A stretch of 62,330 nt of DNA, taken from Amycolatopsis coloradensis. GTDB lineage: Bacteria > Actinomycetota > Actinomycetes > Mycobacteriales > Pseudonocardiaceae. The notes under the pieces were generated by a model that saw only the letters and a program-made list of their open reading frames with translations, did not search any database and was not told where the DNA came from. Both the position numbers and the translations under genes were made by a program. Shown one piece after another: positions 37,070-45,797 of the stretch (its first letter is position 1; each line of letters starts with the position of its first letter). The stretch lies in contig NZ_CP150484.1 of assembly GCF_037997115.1 (NCBI RefSeq), positions 4,568,058-4,630,387 of the forward strand, read 5' to 3'.

Positions 37070-37336
37070 ATGCATGCGCAGCGAGGAGACTGGCTGGTCA
37101 TCAAAGGGCCAGCGGTCGGGAAACCGGACCAGCGTGGCCTGATCATCGAGGTCCGCAATCCGGACGGAACACCGCCCTACGTCGTGCGCTGGCCACAGGA
37201 CGACCACGTGTCCACGGTCTTTCCCGGCCCCGACGCCGTTGTCGTGACGGAGGCGGAGCAGAACGCCGCGGACGAGGCGGAGCGCGCCCGGCTCGCGGCC
37301 GTGCGGGAGGCCATCGCCGTGCGGCACTGGTCGTGA
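37070..37336 (+). CDS. DUF1918-domain protein
   Basis: An 88-aa protein with the DUF1918 SH3-like pattern: MHAQRGDWLVIKG, RGLIIEVRNPDGTPPYVVRW and DDHVSTVFPGPDAVVV, then a Glu/Ala-rich helix. The family is common in actinobacteria and of unknown function. The ATG at 37070 starts exactly at the domain; the upstream in-frame residues are not conserved. The stop overlaps the GTG start of the WS/DGAT (GTGA), so the two are coupled. Confidence 0.85.
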   Translation: MHAQRGDWLVIKGPAVGKPDQRGLIIEVRNPDGTPPYVVRWPQDDHVSTVFPGPDAVVVTEAEQNAADEAERARLAAVREAIAVRHWS

Positions 37337-38826
37337 CCGGTGACCATCGGCCGCGCCGCCCGATCAGCGCCCAGGACAGATTGTGGCTCAAGCTGGACGA
37401 ACCCGCCAACCCGATGCTCATCACGGCCGTGCTGTGGACGGCGAGCGAAGTGGATCCTGAGCGCCTGAAGCGGGTGGTCGCCGACCGGCTGATCGGACGC
37501 TATCCGGTGTTCACCCGGCGTCCGGTCCGCGAAGGTGGTACCTGGTATTGGGAGGACGACCTGGAGTTCAGCCTGGACAGGCATCTGACGGTGAGCGAGC
37601 TGCCCGCGCCCGGGACCAGAGAGGTCTTGCAGGACCTGGTCGCGGCGCGGAGAGGCCGGCTCCTCGACCCGGAGCATCCTTTGTGGACGATGGAGCTCTA
37701 TCGTGGCTACGGCTCGGGGTCGGCGGTCGTCCTGTGCTCGCACCACGCCATGGCGGACGGCATCCGCCTGGTCCAAGTCCTGTTCGGATTGTTCGACCCG
37801 GTGGACGGGGACGAAAGGCCGGCGAGGATCGGCGGGGTGGGGCCGCGTGGGACCGACTTTTCCCGCGCGCCTTCGAGAGCCGCGGCGAAGGTGGTGAAGG
37901 CACTCAACGGGTTCGGTGAGCGGCTGGAGGGACCGATCGCGCGCGTGACCCTGGGCTGGCCGTTGCTCGGCCTGACCGCGGCCGCGGGGCTCACCGGGGC
38001 GGTCGCCGAGGTCGTGACCGCCGCCTTGCCGTCACGTCCGGCCACCGTGGTGAGATGGTTGATGGCGCAGGGATTCACCGCGCGCAACACCGTCGGCGGT
38101 GTGCTCGGGCTTCTGGCGCCCGCCGCGTCCGGCGCGCCCTGGTCGGGAGACCCGCGACCGGAGAAGGCCGCGGCCTGGGGAGACGCCGTGCCGTTGGATC
38201 TGCTCGCCGACGTGGGCCGCGCCACCGGAACAAGCGTGAACGACGTGTGCGTCGCCCTGGTCATGGCCGCGTTCGAGCGGTACACCCGAGAAGCCGGTCC
38301 GGGGCGGGGCGAGGCGGAACTGAATTGGCTCATCCCGGTGAGCCGTTCGGACTTCGATGCTTCGCTTCCTCCGGAACTCGGCAACGATTTCGCGCTGATA
38401 CTGGCAGGCTTTCCTCTGCTGCAGAAGAACTTCCGGGAGCGGCTGGATGGCGTGCATCGCCGTGTCTCCGGTATTCGCGAGTCGCTGGAGCCGGTCCTCA
38501 CGTTCGGTGTCCAGTGGCTGGCGGGCAGGGCGCCGGAGGTGGTCTCGGAACCGCTGACGCGGTTCATCGCGGCCAAGGCGGTGGGCGTGCTGACCAATGT
38601 CCCGGGACCGCGCCGGCCGGGCGAACTCGCCGGGGCTCGTGTCGAAGGCGTCGTGGGCTGGGCGCCGTGCAGCGGAAAGCAGGCCGTCACGGTCTGTGTG
38701 TTCAGCTACGCGGGATTCGTGCGATTCGGTTTCGGGACTGATCGGTCACTCGTGCCCGACCCCGGACTGCTGGTCGCCGCGCTGGAAGACGCGGTGACCG
38801 ACGCCGCCGCGCTCACGAACCGGTGA
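37333..38826 (+). CDS. WS/DGAT acyltransferase, second copy
   Basis: A 497-aa wax-ester synthase/diacylglycerol acyltransferase-like protein, more divergent than the 26283 copy. The N terminus is RRPISAQDRLWLKLDEPANPM, the catalytic HHxxxDG is at H137-H138-D142 (SHHAMADGI), and the later segments are NWLIPVSRSD and LTNVPGPRRPG. Storage-lipid or wax-ester synthesis is expected but acceptor preference is unknown. GTG start overlaps the DUF1918 stop. The 3' end overlaps the convergent SRPBCC-like gene by 14 nt. Confidence 0.85.
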   Translation: MTGDHRPRRPISAQDRLWLKLDEPANPMLITAVLWTASEVDPERLKRVVADRLIGRYPVFTRRPVREGGTWYWEDDLEFSLDRHLTVSELPAPGTREVLQDLVAARRGRLLDPEHPLWTMELYRGYGSGSAVVLCSHHAMADGIRLVQVLFGLFDPVDGDERPARIGGVGPRGTDFSRAPSRAAAKVVKALNGFGERLEGPIARVTLGWPLLGLTAAAGLTGAVAEVVTAALPSRPATVVRWLMAQGFTARNTVGGVLGLLAPAASGAPWSGDPRPEKAAAWGDAVPLDLLADVGRATGTSVNDVCVALVMAAFERYTREAGPGRGEAELNWLIPVSRSDFDASLPPELGNDFALILAGFPLLQKNFRERLDGVHRRVSGIRESLEPVLTFGVQWLAGRAPEVVSEPLTRFIAAKAVGVLTNVPGPRRPGELAGARVEGVVGWAPCSGKQAVTVCVFSYAGFVRFGFGTDRSLVPDPGLLVAALEDAVTDAAALTNR

Positions 38827-39391
38827 GCGCGGCGGCGCGCTCGGCGATGGTGTCGAGCAACGCGCGGGTGGTGAGCCGGGCCGCGGGCCGGATCGCGTGC
38901 CAGTAAAGCGCTATCGCGTGCCGGGCGGCCGGGTCGGTGGCGGTGATCCTGGTCTCGATGGTCAACCGGCAGCCCGTTTCCTCCCGCGGCGCCACGGAGA
39001 ACCCTACGGCGATCGTGCCGCTGTGAGGATGGGCGAAGTCGCGAAAGGACTCCGCCGTGACCTCGTACCACTCGGGAACGGCGGTCCAAAATCGCCCGGC
39101 GGCACCCAGGACCATCTCCTGCCCGGGACGCTCGCCGAGAAAAGCGCATCGTTCACCGAGCATGGTCTCGCCGAGATCGGGAAAGTGCCCGTGCTCGCGG
39201 AGCGCTTCGGGGAGGCCTCGCGCGTGGACGAGCGTCCGGACCCACGGCGAACGCACGTCCGCGGCCCGGAGCTCGCCGATCGCCCGGTACAGCGCGTCGG
39301 CTGGAACGTCGACCCGCGAGGTCTCCGCGAGAACGAAGGCCGGATGTGGCGCGAAGACGTCGAGCAGCGTGGGGTGGCGGCCGGTACTCAC
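38813..39391 (-). CDS. SRPBCC-like protein, copy A
   Basis: A 192-aa protein that by eye has a START/SRPBCC-like pattern: strand-helix VDVPADALYRAIGELRAAD, then GERCAFLGERPGQEMVLGAAGRFWTAVP, then TIETRITATDPAARHAIALYWHAIRP and a long C-terminal helix. It is a paralogue of its neighbour at 39388, sharing the GE.PG.E.V.G..G.FW motif. No enzymatic residues are recognised; lipid or small-hydrophobic-ligand binding is possible. GTG start at 39391 forms GTGA with the upstream stop. Confidence 0.65.
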   Translation of the reverse strand: MSTGRHPTLLDVFAPHPAFVLAETSRVDVPADALYRAIGELRAADVRSPWVRTLVHARGLPEALREHGHFPDLGETMLGERCAFLGERPGQEMVLGAAGRFWTAVPEWYEVTAESFRDFAHPHSGTIAVGFSVAPREETGCRLTIETRITATDPAARHAIALYWHAIRPAARLTTRALLDTIAERAAALTGS

Positions 39392-40011
39392 CGCGCCTCC
39401 GGGCACGCGTTCTCGGCGTCTCGAGCGATCGTCCGCAGCGTCGCGGCGTGAATGGCCTTGATGAACGGCGAGGCCACGGCCCAGTACAGCCGGAATCGAG
39501 CGAGGCTCGCGGAGTCCGTCAGCGTGACCCGGATGTCGTAAGACAGCAAAGAGCGCTGTTCACCGTATCGGCGGACGGACAACGACAGGACGATCTTCCC
39601 GTACCCCGGTTCGAGGAACTCGGCGAACTCGCCGGGCTCGACTCGCCGCCACTCGATCACCGGCTGCCAGAATTTGCCTGCGACGCCCGCGACCAGTTCG
39701 ATGCCGGGCTTCTCCCCGAGGATGACCCAGGCCGAGCCCGCCGCCATGTCGTCGAACGTGAGCCGGGTGGGCACCGACGGGCCGCGACGGCGCCGGAATC
39801 GCTCGGGCAGGCCACGAACCCAGCCCGCGGCGCGAACGAGTGGGCCGCCCACCTCCATGAAATCGAATCCGCGTATCGCGGCGTAGGTCGTGACGGTGTC
39901 GGCGTCGACCACTCGGTGGCGGAGCACGGAAAAGGCGGGTTCCGGTGCGAACCGGTCGGCCAGTAGTTCCGCGGTGGCCGTCGATGGCGAGCGCGTTCCG
40001 CTGATGGGCAT
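39388..40011 (-). CDS. SRPBCC-like protein, copy B
   Basis: A 207-aa paralogue of the downstream gene with the shared block WVILGEKPGIELVAGVAGKFWQPVIEW and the ending ARFRLYWAVASPFIKAIHAATLRTI. N-terminal RHRVVDADTVTTYAAIRGFDF matches the entry strand-helix of copy A. Function unknown. The ATG at 40011 follows GGAGAGGAGACCCGCG; a longer frame adds a Pro/Arg-rich stretch without conservation. It diverges from the USP at 40187, with a good box 56 bp upstream. Confidence 0.65.
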   Translation of the reverse strand: MPISGTRSPSTATAELLADRFAPEPAFSVLRHRVVDADTVTTYAAIRGFDFMEVGGPLVRAAGWVRGLPERFRRRRGPSVPTRLTFDDMAAGSAWVILGEKPGIELVAGVAGKFWQPVIEWRRVEPGEFAEFLEPGYGKIVLSLSVRRYGEQRSLLSYDIRVTLTDSASLARFRLYWAVASPFIKAIHAATLRTIARDAENACPEAR

Positions 40012-40066
40012 CGCGGGTCTCCTCTCCGGAAAGACAAAGGGTTCTCCGAACCCGTGCACGGCGGGA

Positions 40067-40080
40067 GGGCCGAACGTCCC
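40067..40080. promoter_or_regulatory. DosR-like box between SRPBCC pair and USP operon
   Basis: GGGCCGAACGTCCC has 5-4-5 spacing with one perfect GTCCC half-site. It lies 56 bp from the leftward start at 40011 and 107 bp from the rightward start at 40187. A second GGGCC-AACG-ACCC sequence sits ~10 bp further right. Confidence 0.55.
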
Positions 40081-40186
40081 GCACCGGGCGGGCCAACGAC
40101 CCGGCGTATCGGGGCGCCAGGCACTGACCTTCCCGCCACGACGAAGGCAGGCTTGGCCGTAGCACTTCGTGGAAGGCGGTCGAGAG

Positions 40187-41113
40187 ATGGCAGAAGGGTT
40201 CGACGACAGCCGGTCGAAGCCGGTGGTGGCCGGAATCGATGGCTCGCGGTCGGCCGTGGAGGCGGCGCGCTGGGCCGCCGGAGAGGCTCGCCGTCGCGGC
40301 CTTCCGTTGCGGCTCGTGCACGCGTACGAATCGGCCGGACGTGACTATCCCACCCTGGAGGTCACCGCGGCGGAGGTGCGTGAAGCCATGCGGGATACCG
40401 GGATCCGGCGCTTGAGTGCCGCCGCGAAGACCGCCGCGGCCGCCGCGCCCGGCCTGGACATCACGACGGAGGTCGTGGAGGGAGACACGAGGGAGGTACT
40501 CGTCGAGGAATCGCGACGGGCTGCACTCGTGGTCCTCGGTTCCCACGGGCTCGGAAGCGTCGGCAGATTCCTGCTCGGCTCTTCGGGAATCGAGCTGGCG
40601 GCCCGCGGACAGTGCCCGCTCGTGGTCGTCCGGGACGGTGACGCGCGTCCAGGTCCGGTACTGGTCGGTGTCGACGGCTGGCCCGACTCGGCGGCCGCCG
40701 TGCGATTCGCCTTCCAGGAGGCATCGGAGCTGGGAACCTCGGTGACCGCACTCAGAACGTGGAGTGAGCTGGGCCCGGTCGAGCCGGGCGTGCGGCGTCT
40801 CGGCGGATCGAGAGCCGTCCACGACTCCGCACGGCGTGCCTTGGCCGCCGAGGTGTCCTCGGTGGCACACGAGTATCCGGGTGTTCCCTTCGGTTGCGTG
40901 GTGGTCCGAGGACGAGCGGGCAAGGTCCTTCGGGAATACGGCGAACGAGCGGGCCTGATCGTGGTCGGAACCCGTGGCCGGAGCGGATTCGCCGGGATGC
41001 TGCTCGGCTCGGTGAGCCAAGGCCTGGCAGGCCGGGCACCGTGTCCGGTCGCCGTCGTCCGGGTGGACACCGGGATTCGGAATTCGCACTCCAAGGAAGG
41101 GAGCAACACATGA
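40187..41113 (+). CDS. Tandem universal stress protein
   Basis: A 308-aa double USP. Domain 1 starts PVVAGIDGSRSAVEAA, with an intact loop GSHG-x9-GS. Domain 2 starts PVLVGVDGWPDSAAAV, with GTRG-x9-GS. Two ATP sites are predicted. The ATG at 40187 was preferred over an in-frame GTG at 40169 because a GGCGG/GAGAG leader lies just before it. It heads an operon in which every junction overlaps by 4 nt: USP, 61-aa protein, CBS-BON, P1B-type ATPase. Confidence 0.92.
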   Translation: MAEGFDDSRSKPVVAGIDGSRSAVEAARWAAGEARRRGLPLRLVHAYESAGRDYPTLEVTAAEVREAMRDTGIRRLSAAAKTAAAAAPGLDITTEVVEGDTREVLVEESRRAALVVLGSHGLGSVGRFLLGSSGIELAARGQCPLVVVRDGDARPGPVLVGVDGWPDSAAAVRFAFQEASELGTSVTALRTWSELGPVEPGVRRLGGSRAVHDSARRALAAEVSSVAHEYPGVPFGCVVVRGRAGKVLREYGERAGLIVVGTRGRSGFAGMLLGSVSQGLAGRAPCPVAVVRVDTGIRNSHSKEGSNT

Positions 41114-41295
41114 ACGACGTCGAGAACGCGCGCGCGGCCAAGGAAGCACGGGACGCGATCGCCGCCGGATCCGGTTCGTCCCGTAGTTCGGGCGAGTTGG
41201 CGGAGGCGGCGATGCGGAGATATTTCGCCGCGGAGTCCTATCGCGCGCGGAAGCGCGAGGAACCGTCCGAAGAGGACGAAGAGCTTCCGTCATGA
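41110..41295 (+). CDS. 61-aa charged hypothetical protein
   Basis: A 61-aa protein: MNDVENARAAKEARDAIAAG, a Ser/Gly-rich hinge (SGSSRSSGE), an Ala/Arg helix LAEAAMRRYFAAESYRARK and a very acidic tail EEPSEEDEELPS. No known domain. The start ATG overlaps the USP stop and its own stop overlaps the CBS-BON start (ATGA both times), with AAGGAAGGGAG upstream, so it is almost certainly translated. The arrangement hints at a small adaptor or chaperone for a neighbour. Confidence 0.75.
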   Translation: MNDVENARAAKEARDAIAAGSGSSRSSGELAEAAMRRYFAAESYRARKREEPSEEDEELPS

Positions 41296-41948
41296 CCGGA
41301 ATGGCCGTGCGCGACGTCATGACCCGGGAGGTTTACTCGGTCCGGAAGGGCACTCCGATCGCGGATATCGCCGGGGTCCTCGCGGGCAGGGGGGTCAGCG
41401 CCGTACCCGTCGTGGACGACGACCGCGATGTCGTCGGCGTCGTTTCGGAAGCCGACCTCCTGCTCAAACAGGTCGAGTCGATCACCACCTCGCGTCCGAG
41501 GGTCCCGGGTATCAGGTCCAAAGCGGACGGGCGTACGGCGGCGGACGTGATGAGCAGTCCCGCGGTCACCGTCGAAGCCGACCTCCCGGTCGCGGAGGCG
41601 GCCCGGTTGATGGTGGGCAATCGGGTCAAGCGACTGCCGGTGGTCGACCGCTACGGGAAGCTGACCGGGATCGTCAGCCGGGCCGACCTCGTGCACGCCT
41701 TCGTCCGGACGGATGCGGAGATCCGGGACGAGGTCCTGCGGGACGTCTCGGTACTGATCCGGCGCCCGTCGCTGGGTGAGGTGCGGGCGGACGTGGAAGA
41801 CGGGATCGTGACCCTGCGAGGTGAGGTCGAACGACGGAGCCAGGCCGTCTTGCTGTCGGCGCTGGTGCGCCGGATCGCGGGCGTCGTCGACGTCGACGAT
41901 CGGGTCAGGTTCGAGTGGGACGACGAGGCGAACAGGCCGACCGGATGA
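41292..41948 (+). CDS. CBS-CBS-BON protein
   Basis: A 218-aa protein. CBS 1 (VRDVMTREVYSVRKGTPIAD), an Arg/Ser-rich linker, CBS 2 (AADVMSSPAVTVEADLPVAE) and a BON domain (~140-215, GEVRADVEDGIVTLRGEVERR..VAGVVDVDDRVRF by pattern). It closely resembles the copies at 11434 and 50927. It overlaps both neighbours by ATGA and directly precedes the metal ATPase, so nucleotide-dependent control of that transporter is plausible but unproven. Confidence 0.92.
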   Translation: MTGMAVRDVMTREVYSVRKGTPIADIAGVLAGRGVSAVPVVDDDRDVVGVVSEADLLLKQVESITTSRPRVPGIRSKADGRTAADVMSSPAVTVEADLPVAEAARLMVGNRVKRLPVVDRYGKLTGIVSRADLVHAFVRTDAEIRDEVLRDVSVLIRRPSLGEVRADVEDGIVTLRGEVERRSQAVLLSALVRRIAGVVDVDDRVRFEWDDEANRPTG

Positions 41949-44206
41949 CGAAGTACCGATGGCCGCCGTCTCTCGAGACGCTTCTCCTGACCGGGGTGCT
42001 GACGATGCTCGCCGCGGGAGGGATCGCTCGCATCGTCAGCCCGGCTACGGCTTCCGTGCTGTGGGCGGCCGCCACCGCGGTGATGTTCGTACCCGCGACG
42101 CTCTGGGTACTCGCCGACCTGCGGGCGGGCAGGTGGGGAGCCGACGTGCTCGCCGTGCTCGCGCTGGGCGGCACCGTCGCGGTCGGGGAGTACCTCGCCG
42201 GGGCGATCATCGCGGCGATGGTCGCGACCGGCCGGCTGCTCGAAGCGGCCGCGCGTCGCCGGGCCGGACGCGACCTCTCCGCGCTGTTGGCACGGGCGCC
42301 GGCCACGGCCCATGTGCGCCGAGGTGACCTCGTCGAGGACGTTCCGGCCACTTCCGTGCTACCGGGCGACGTGGTCGTCGTGCTGCCCGGCGAGGTCGTT
42401 CCGGTGGACGGGCTGGTCCGGGGTGCGGGGATCTTCGACGAGTCCGCCCTGACCGGAGAAGCGGAGCCTGCCGATCGTTCGGGGGAAGAGGTCCGCAGTG
42501 GTGTCGTCAACGCCGGCGCCGTCGTCGAGGTGTCGGCCTCCGCGACCGCCGACGCCAGCACCTACGCCGGAGTCGTCCGGCTCGCGGAGCAGGCCGCCTC
42601 GGCCACCGCGCCGATCGCGCGGCTGGCGGACCGGGTGGCGGTCTGGTTCCTGCCGACGGCACTGGTGATCGCCGCCCTCACCTGGGTGTTCACCGCGGAT
42701 CCGACACGCGCGGTGGCGGTACTCGTCACCGCCACGCCCTGCCCGCTGCTGCTCGCCGTACCGGTCGCGGTGACCGGCGGAATGTCCCGGATGGCGCGGT
42801 CGGGGGTGGTCGTCAAGGACGGTGCCGCGCTGGAACTGCTCGGCCGGGTCCGCACCCTCGCGATGGACAAGACCGGCACCGTGACCGCGGGCCGTCCGGA
42901 GATCACCGCAGTGGTCTGCGCACCGGACGACTCGGCCGATCGCGTTCTCGGGATCGCCGCGGCGGTGGAGGAGTTCTCACCGCATGTGCTCGCCGGCTGT
43001 GTCGTGCGGGCGGCGAGGACCGCCGGAGTCGCGGTCCCGCCCGCCGAGGTCGTGTCCGAGACACCGGGGCGCGGGGTCGAGGGGACGGTGAACGGGAAGA
43101 GGGTCCGGGTGGGCAGGCGGTCCGGGAGCCTGCTTCCCGGCTGGGCGCTTGGCGTGGAACGACGAGGAAGGCTCGACCTGGCCTCCGTGATCTGGGTCGA
43201 GCAGGACGAGAAGCCGGTCGCCGCGCTGCTGGTGCGGGACGGGCTCAGGCCGGACGCGGCCCGGACGCTGCGCCGTCTGCGTTCGGCGGGACTGACGCGG
43301 ATCGTCCTGCTCACCGGCGATCGCGTCGGCAACGCGGAGGAGGTGGCGGCGCTGCTCGGACTCGACGACCTGCACGCCGAATGCTCCCCGGGGGACAAGA
43401 TCTCGTTCGTGCGCGGGGAAAGCGAGCGCGCGGTCACCGCCATGGTCGGCGACGGGATCAACGACGCGCCGGCCCTCGCTGCCGCGGATGTCGGTATCGC
43501 GCTGGGCTCGCGCGGTTCGACGGCCGCGGTCCAGGCCGCCGACGCGGTGATCTTGGACGACCGCATCGACCGGCTTGCCGATGCGGTGGACATCGCGCGC
43601 CGGGCGAGGCGGCTCGCGGTGGAGAGCGCCGGGATCGGCACCGGCTTGTCGATGCTCGCCATGCTCGCGGCGGCGGGCGGATGGTTGGCACCCGTGCTGG
43701 GGGCGTTGGTGCAAGAGGGGATCGACATCGCCGTCATCGGGAATTCGCTCCGGGCTCTTCTCGCTCCGCGAGCGTCTCGCCCGCGCGCGCCGGAAGGGTT
43801 GGTCCGGCGATTCGCCGGTGAGCACGAAACCTTGCTGCCGGTCCGTTCCGCGGTACGCCTGGCCGCCGACGCACTGGCTGAGGGCGCGGGGCAGGACGCC
43901 GACGACGCGGTCCGGCACGCCGCCAAGTTGCTCACGGAGCGGCTTCTGCCGCATGAACGGGCCGAGGAGGAACAGCTGTATCCGGCGCTGGCCGAAGTGC
44001 TGGGAGGTCCGGACAGTACGGTCACGATGAGCCGGGAGCACACCGAGATCGAGCGGTTGATCCGTCGCTTGCGCAGGCACCTCGACGAGGCGCCGGACGG
44101 CATCCGGTCGGACCAGGTCGATGATCTCCGGGCGACGCTCTATGGCCTCGACGCGATTCTCGCGCTCCACTTCGCGCAGGAGGAAGAGGCCTACTTCACG
44201 CTTTGA
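41945..44206 (+). CDS. P1B-5-type metal ATPase with C-terminal hemerythrin domain
   Basis: A 753-aa transporter. It lacks an N-terminal metal-binding domain and starts directly in the membrane region. The TM motif TPCPLL has C266; the phosphorylation site is D308 in AMDKTGTVT; the hinge is GDGINDAPAL. The A-domain loop reads LTGEAEP instead of TGES. After the last TM (~590) a ~135-aa HHE hemerythrin domain carries candidate diiron ligands H627, H670 (PHERAEEEQLYP), H699 (REHTE) and H742 (LALHFAQEEE). TPC plus hemerythrin is the hallmark of P1B-5 ATPases, associated with Ni and Fe export; the diiron centre may sense O2 or redox. Start overlaps the CBS-BON stop. Confidence 0.92.
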   Translation: MTKYRWPPSLETLLLTGVLTMLAAGGIARIVSPATASVLWAAATAVMFVPATLWVLADLRAGRWGADVLAVLALGGTVAVGEYLAGAIIAAMVATGRLLEAAARRRAGRDLSALLARAPATAHVRRGDLVEDVPATSVLPGDVVVVLPGEVVPVDGLVRGAGIFDESALTGEAEPADRSGEEVRSGVVNAGAVVEVSASATADASTYAGVVRLAEQAASATAPIARLADRVAVWFLPTALVIAALTWVFTADPTRAVAVLVTATPCPLLLAVPVAVTGGMSRMARSGVVVKDGAALELLGRVRTLAMDKTGTVTAGRPEITAVVCAPDDSADRVLGIAAAVEEFSPHVLAGCVVRAARTAGVAVPPAEVVSETPGRGVEGTVNGKRVRVGRRSGSLLPGWALGVERRGRLDLASVIWVEQDEKPVAALLVRDGLRPDAARTLRRLRSAGLTRIVLLTGDRVGNAEEVAALLGLDDLHAECSPGDKISFVRGESERAVTAMVGDGINDAPALAAADVGIALGSRGSTAAVQAADAVILDDRIDRLADAVDIARRARRLAVESAGIGTGLSMLAMLAAAGGWLAPVLGALVQEGIDIAVIGNSLRALLAPRASRPRAPEGLVRRFAGEHETLLPVRSAVRLAADALAEGAGQDADDAVRHAAKLLTERLLPHERAEEEQLYPALAEVLGGPDSTVTMSREHTEIERLIRRLRRHLDEAPDGIRSDQVDDLRATLYGLDAILALHFAQEEEAYFTL

Positions 44207-44245
44207 GAGAAGCGGCGTGCGGTTGTCTTCAGTGCGAGCCCAGAG

Positions 44246-44297
44246 ACGTAACTCGCGTGCTCAGAGGCGGACCGTCTCCCATCACGCGGGGTTACGT
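44246..44297. repeat. Intergenic ACGTAACYCGCGTG inverted repeat
   Basis: ACGTAACTCGCGTG (44246-44259) and the inverted copy CACGCGGGGTTACGT (44283-44297) pair except at the centre of the arms. They lie in the 214-nt gap between the metal ATPase and the convergent protease gene, where no other feature was seen. Confidence 0.6.
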
Positions 44298-44420
44298 GCT
44301 CAATCACGCCATGGCAGCTCGGCACAAGGTCGTGCGGGAACGGCGGATCCAGGCTCAACGCCTCGAGTTGCGGAGCCCTTTTCCCAGCCGCAGTTTCGGA
44401 AGGCATGAGGCTGCGCCGAG

Positions 44421-45596
44421 TCAATGGCCGGTGGTCAGCTTCGAAGCCTGACCACCGGCGATCCGAGGGCGGTGGTCCAACGCGGTCACTTCGAACGCCC
44501 ACGCCAGGTCGTCGGCTCCGACCACACCGGCCAGACCGCCGGCCCGGGTGACCAGGACGAGATCGCGGCCGGATCGGGGAAAGCCACGCTCCATCAGCGC
44601 GGCCACCGGTGCGTCGACGCCGACGACCGTGACCGCCCGATCCTTCCGCGCGACGTCGGTGATCCTGGTCGCGCACCGGGCGTCGGCGGGCACCTTGAGC
44701 AGATCGCCGAGGCTGACGACGCCGAGAGGAACGCCGTCGAACGACAGGACCGGAAAGACACGCTCGTGACTCGCACCCGCGGCGTATTCGGCGAAGGCGT
44801 CCACCGTCCACCAGCCGGGTGCGATCACCGGTGCGGAGTTCATGATGTCGCCCACCAGCAACCCGCCGAGCCGTTCGCGCAACGGACCGGCGGCGAACTC
44901 GGCCTGTGCCGCGAAGATCAGGAACCAGCCGAGCAGGACGAGCCAAAGGCCGGTGAACTGCCCCAGGAAGACCAGTTGCGCGAAACCCGCCATGGCCAGG
45001 ACGGCTCCCAGCACTTGACCGGACCTGTCGGCGATGGCGCCTGCCCGGGCACGGTCACCCCGTCGCCACCAGATGACCGCTCGCAGGATCCTGCCGCCGT
45101 CGAGCGGCGCGCCGGGCAGCAGGTTGAACACCGCGAGCAGGAGGTTGCTGACCCCGAGCCAAGCCAGGCCGCCGACCGGCAACGGCGGCAGGGCACCCGC
45201 GGCCAGGAAGGCGCCACCGAGTGCGGTGCCTCCGATCAGCAGGCTGGCGAGCGGGCCCGCCACCGCGATCCGGAAATCGGCTTTCGGCGTCTGTGGTTCA
45301 CCCTCGAACTCGGCCATGCCACCGAGCATCCACAGCGTGATCCGCCTGACCGTCACACCGTGGTGCCGCGCGACCGTGGCGTGGGAAAGCTCGTGGAGAA
45401 GAAGCGAAACGAGGAAGCCCGTCGCGGTGAGCCCACCGGTCACCCAGTACCACGTGGTGTTCGCGCCGGGAGCAGCTTGAGGCAGGACGGCCGACGCCAG
45501 GAGATCGGTGATCAGAAGGAGCACGACGAGTACCGACCAGTGGGCTCGTACGACGACTCCGGCCCACCGGCCGAGCGGGATGGCAGTGCGGAACAT
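44421..45596 (-). CDS. Site-2-type M50 metalloprotease with CBS domains (Rv2625c-like)
   Basis: A 391-aa membrane protease. The zinc motif HELSH is at H68-H72 in [16 protein letters not shown]. The third-ligand motif is [16 protein letters not shown] (~160-175). About six TM segments occupy residues 15-245 and two C-terminal CBS domains follow ([15 protein letters not shown] and [17 protein letters not shown]). The architecture matches Rv2625c, an M50-CBS protein of the DosR regulon. It probably cuts membrane-embedded substrates, with activity tuned by nucleotides. The ATG follows AAAGGGGACCCG. The last codons lie in a strong hairpin. Confidence 0.92.
   Translation of the reverse strand: MFRTAIPLGRWAGVVVRAHWSVLVVLLLITDLLASAVLPQAAPGANTTWYWVTGGLTATGFLVSLLLHELSHATVARHHGVTVRRITLWMLGGMAEFEGEPQTPKADFRIAVAGPLASLLIGGTALGGAFLAAGALPPLPVGGLAWLGVSNLLLAVFNLLPGAPLDGGRILRAVIWWRRGDRARAGAIADRSGQVLGAVLAMAGFAQLVFLGQFTGLWLVLLGWFLIFAAQAEFAAGPLRERLGGLLVGDIMNSAPVIAPGWWTVDAFAEYAAGASHERVFPVLSFDGVPLGVVSLGDLLKVPADARCATRITDVARKDRAVTVVGVDAPVAALMERGFPRSGRDLVLVTRAGGLAGVVGADDLAWAFEVTALDHRPRIAGGQASKLTTGH
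44427..44459. terminator. Hairpin overlapping the 3' end of the M50 protease gene
   Basis: 12-bp arms GCCGGTGGTCAG (44427-44438) and CTGACCACCGGC (44448-44459) surround a self-complementary CTTCGAAG centre. It spans the final ~11 codons of the leftward gene and may also stop read-through from the metal ATPase. Confidence 0.55.
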
Positions 45597-45716
45597 CGGG
45601 TCCCCTTTCCCGGGCGTCGCTGTCCGGTTTTCGCGGAGCGGACCCCCAACGGTTCTCGGGACACGGACGGTCGACTAGGGCCGAACAGCCTCGATCACAG
45701 GGCCGTCCGCCGAGCC

Positions 45717-45730
45717 GGGACCTTCGGCAC
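45717..45730. promoter_or_regulatory. DosR-like box upstream of the DUF1876 gene
   Basis: GGGACCTTCGGCAC is identical, on the opposite strand, to the box at 3833-3846. It lies 67 bp before the ATG at 45798 and ~120 bp from the leftward protease start at 45596. Confidence 0.6.
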
Positions 45731-45797
45731 TTTCGACCGGTGCCGCCGCCGGAACACGGTGGATCCCCCGGACGGACAACGGACCAAGGAGGTTCGA

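Noticed and set aside
44191..44946. Leftward open frame in the gap after the metal ATPase
   Set aside because: Arg-rich translation without domains, overlapping the M50 protease in another frame; typical shadow of high-GC DNA.
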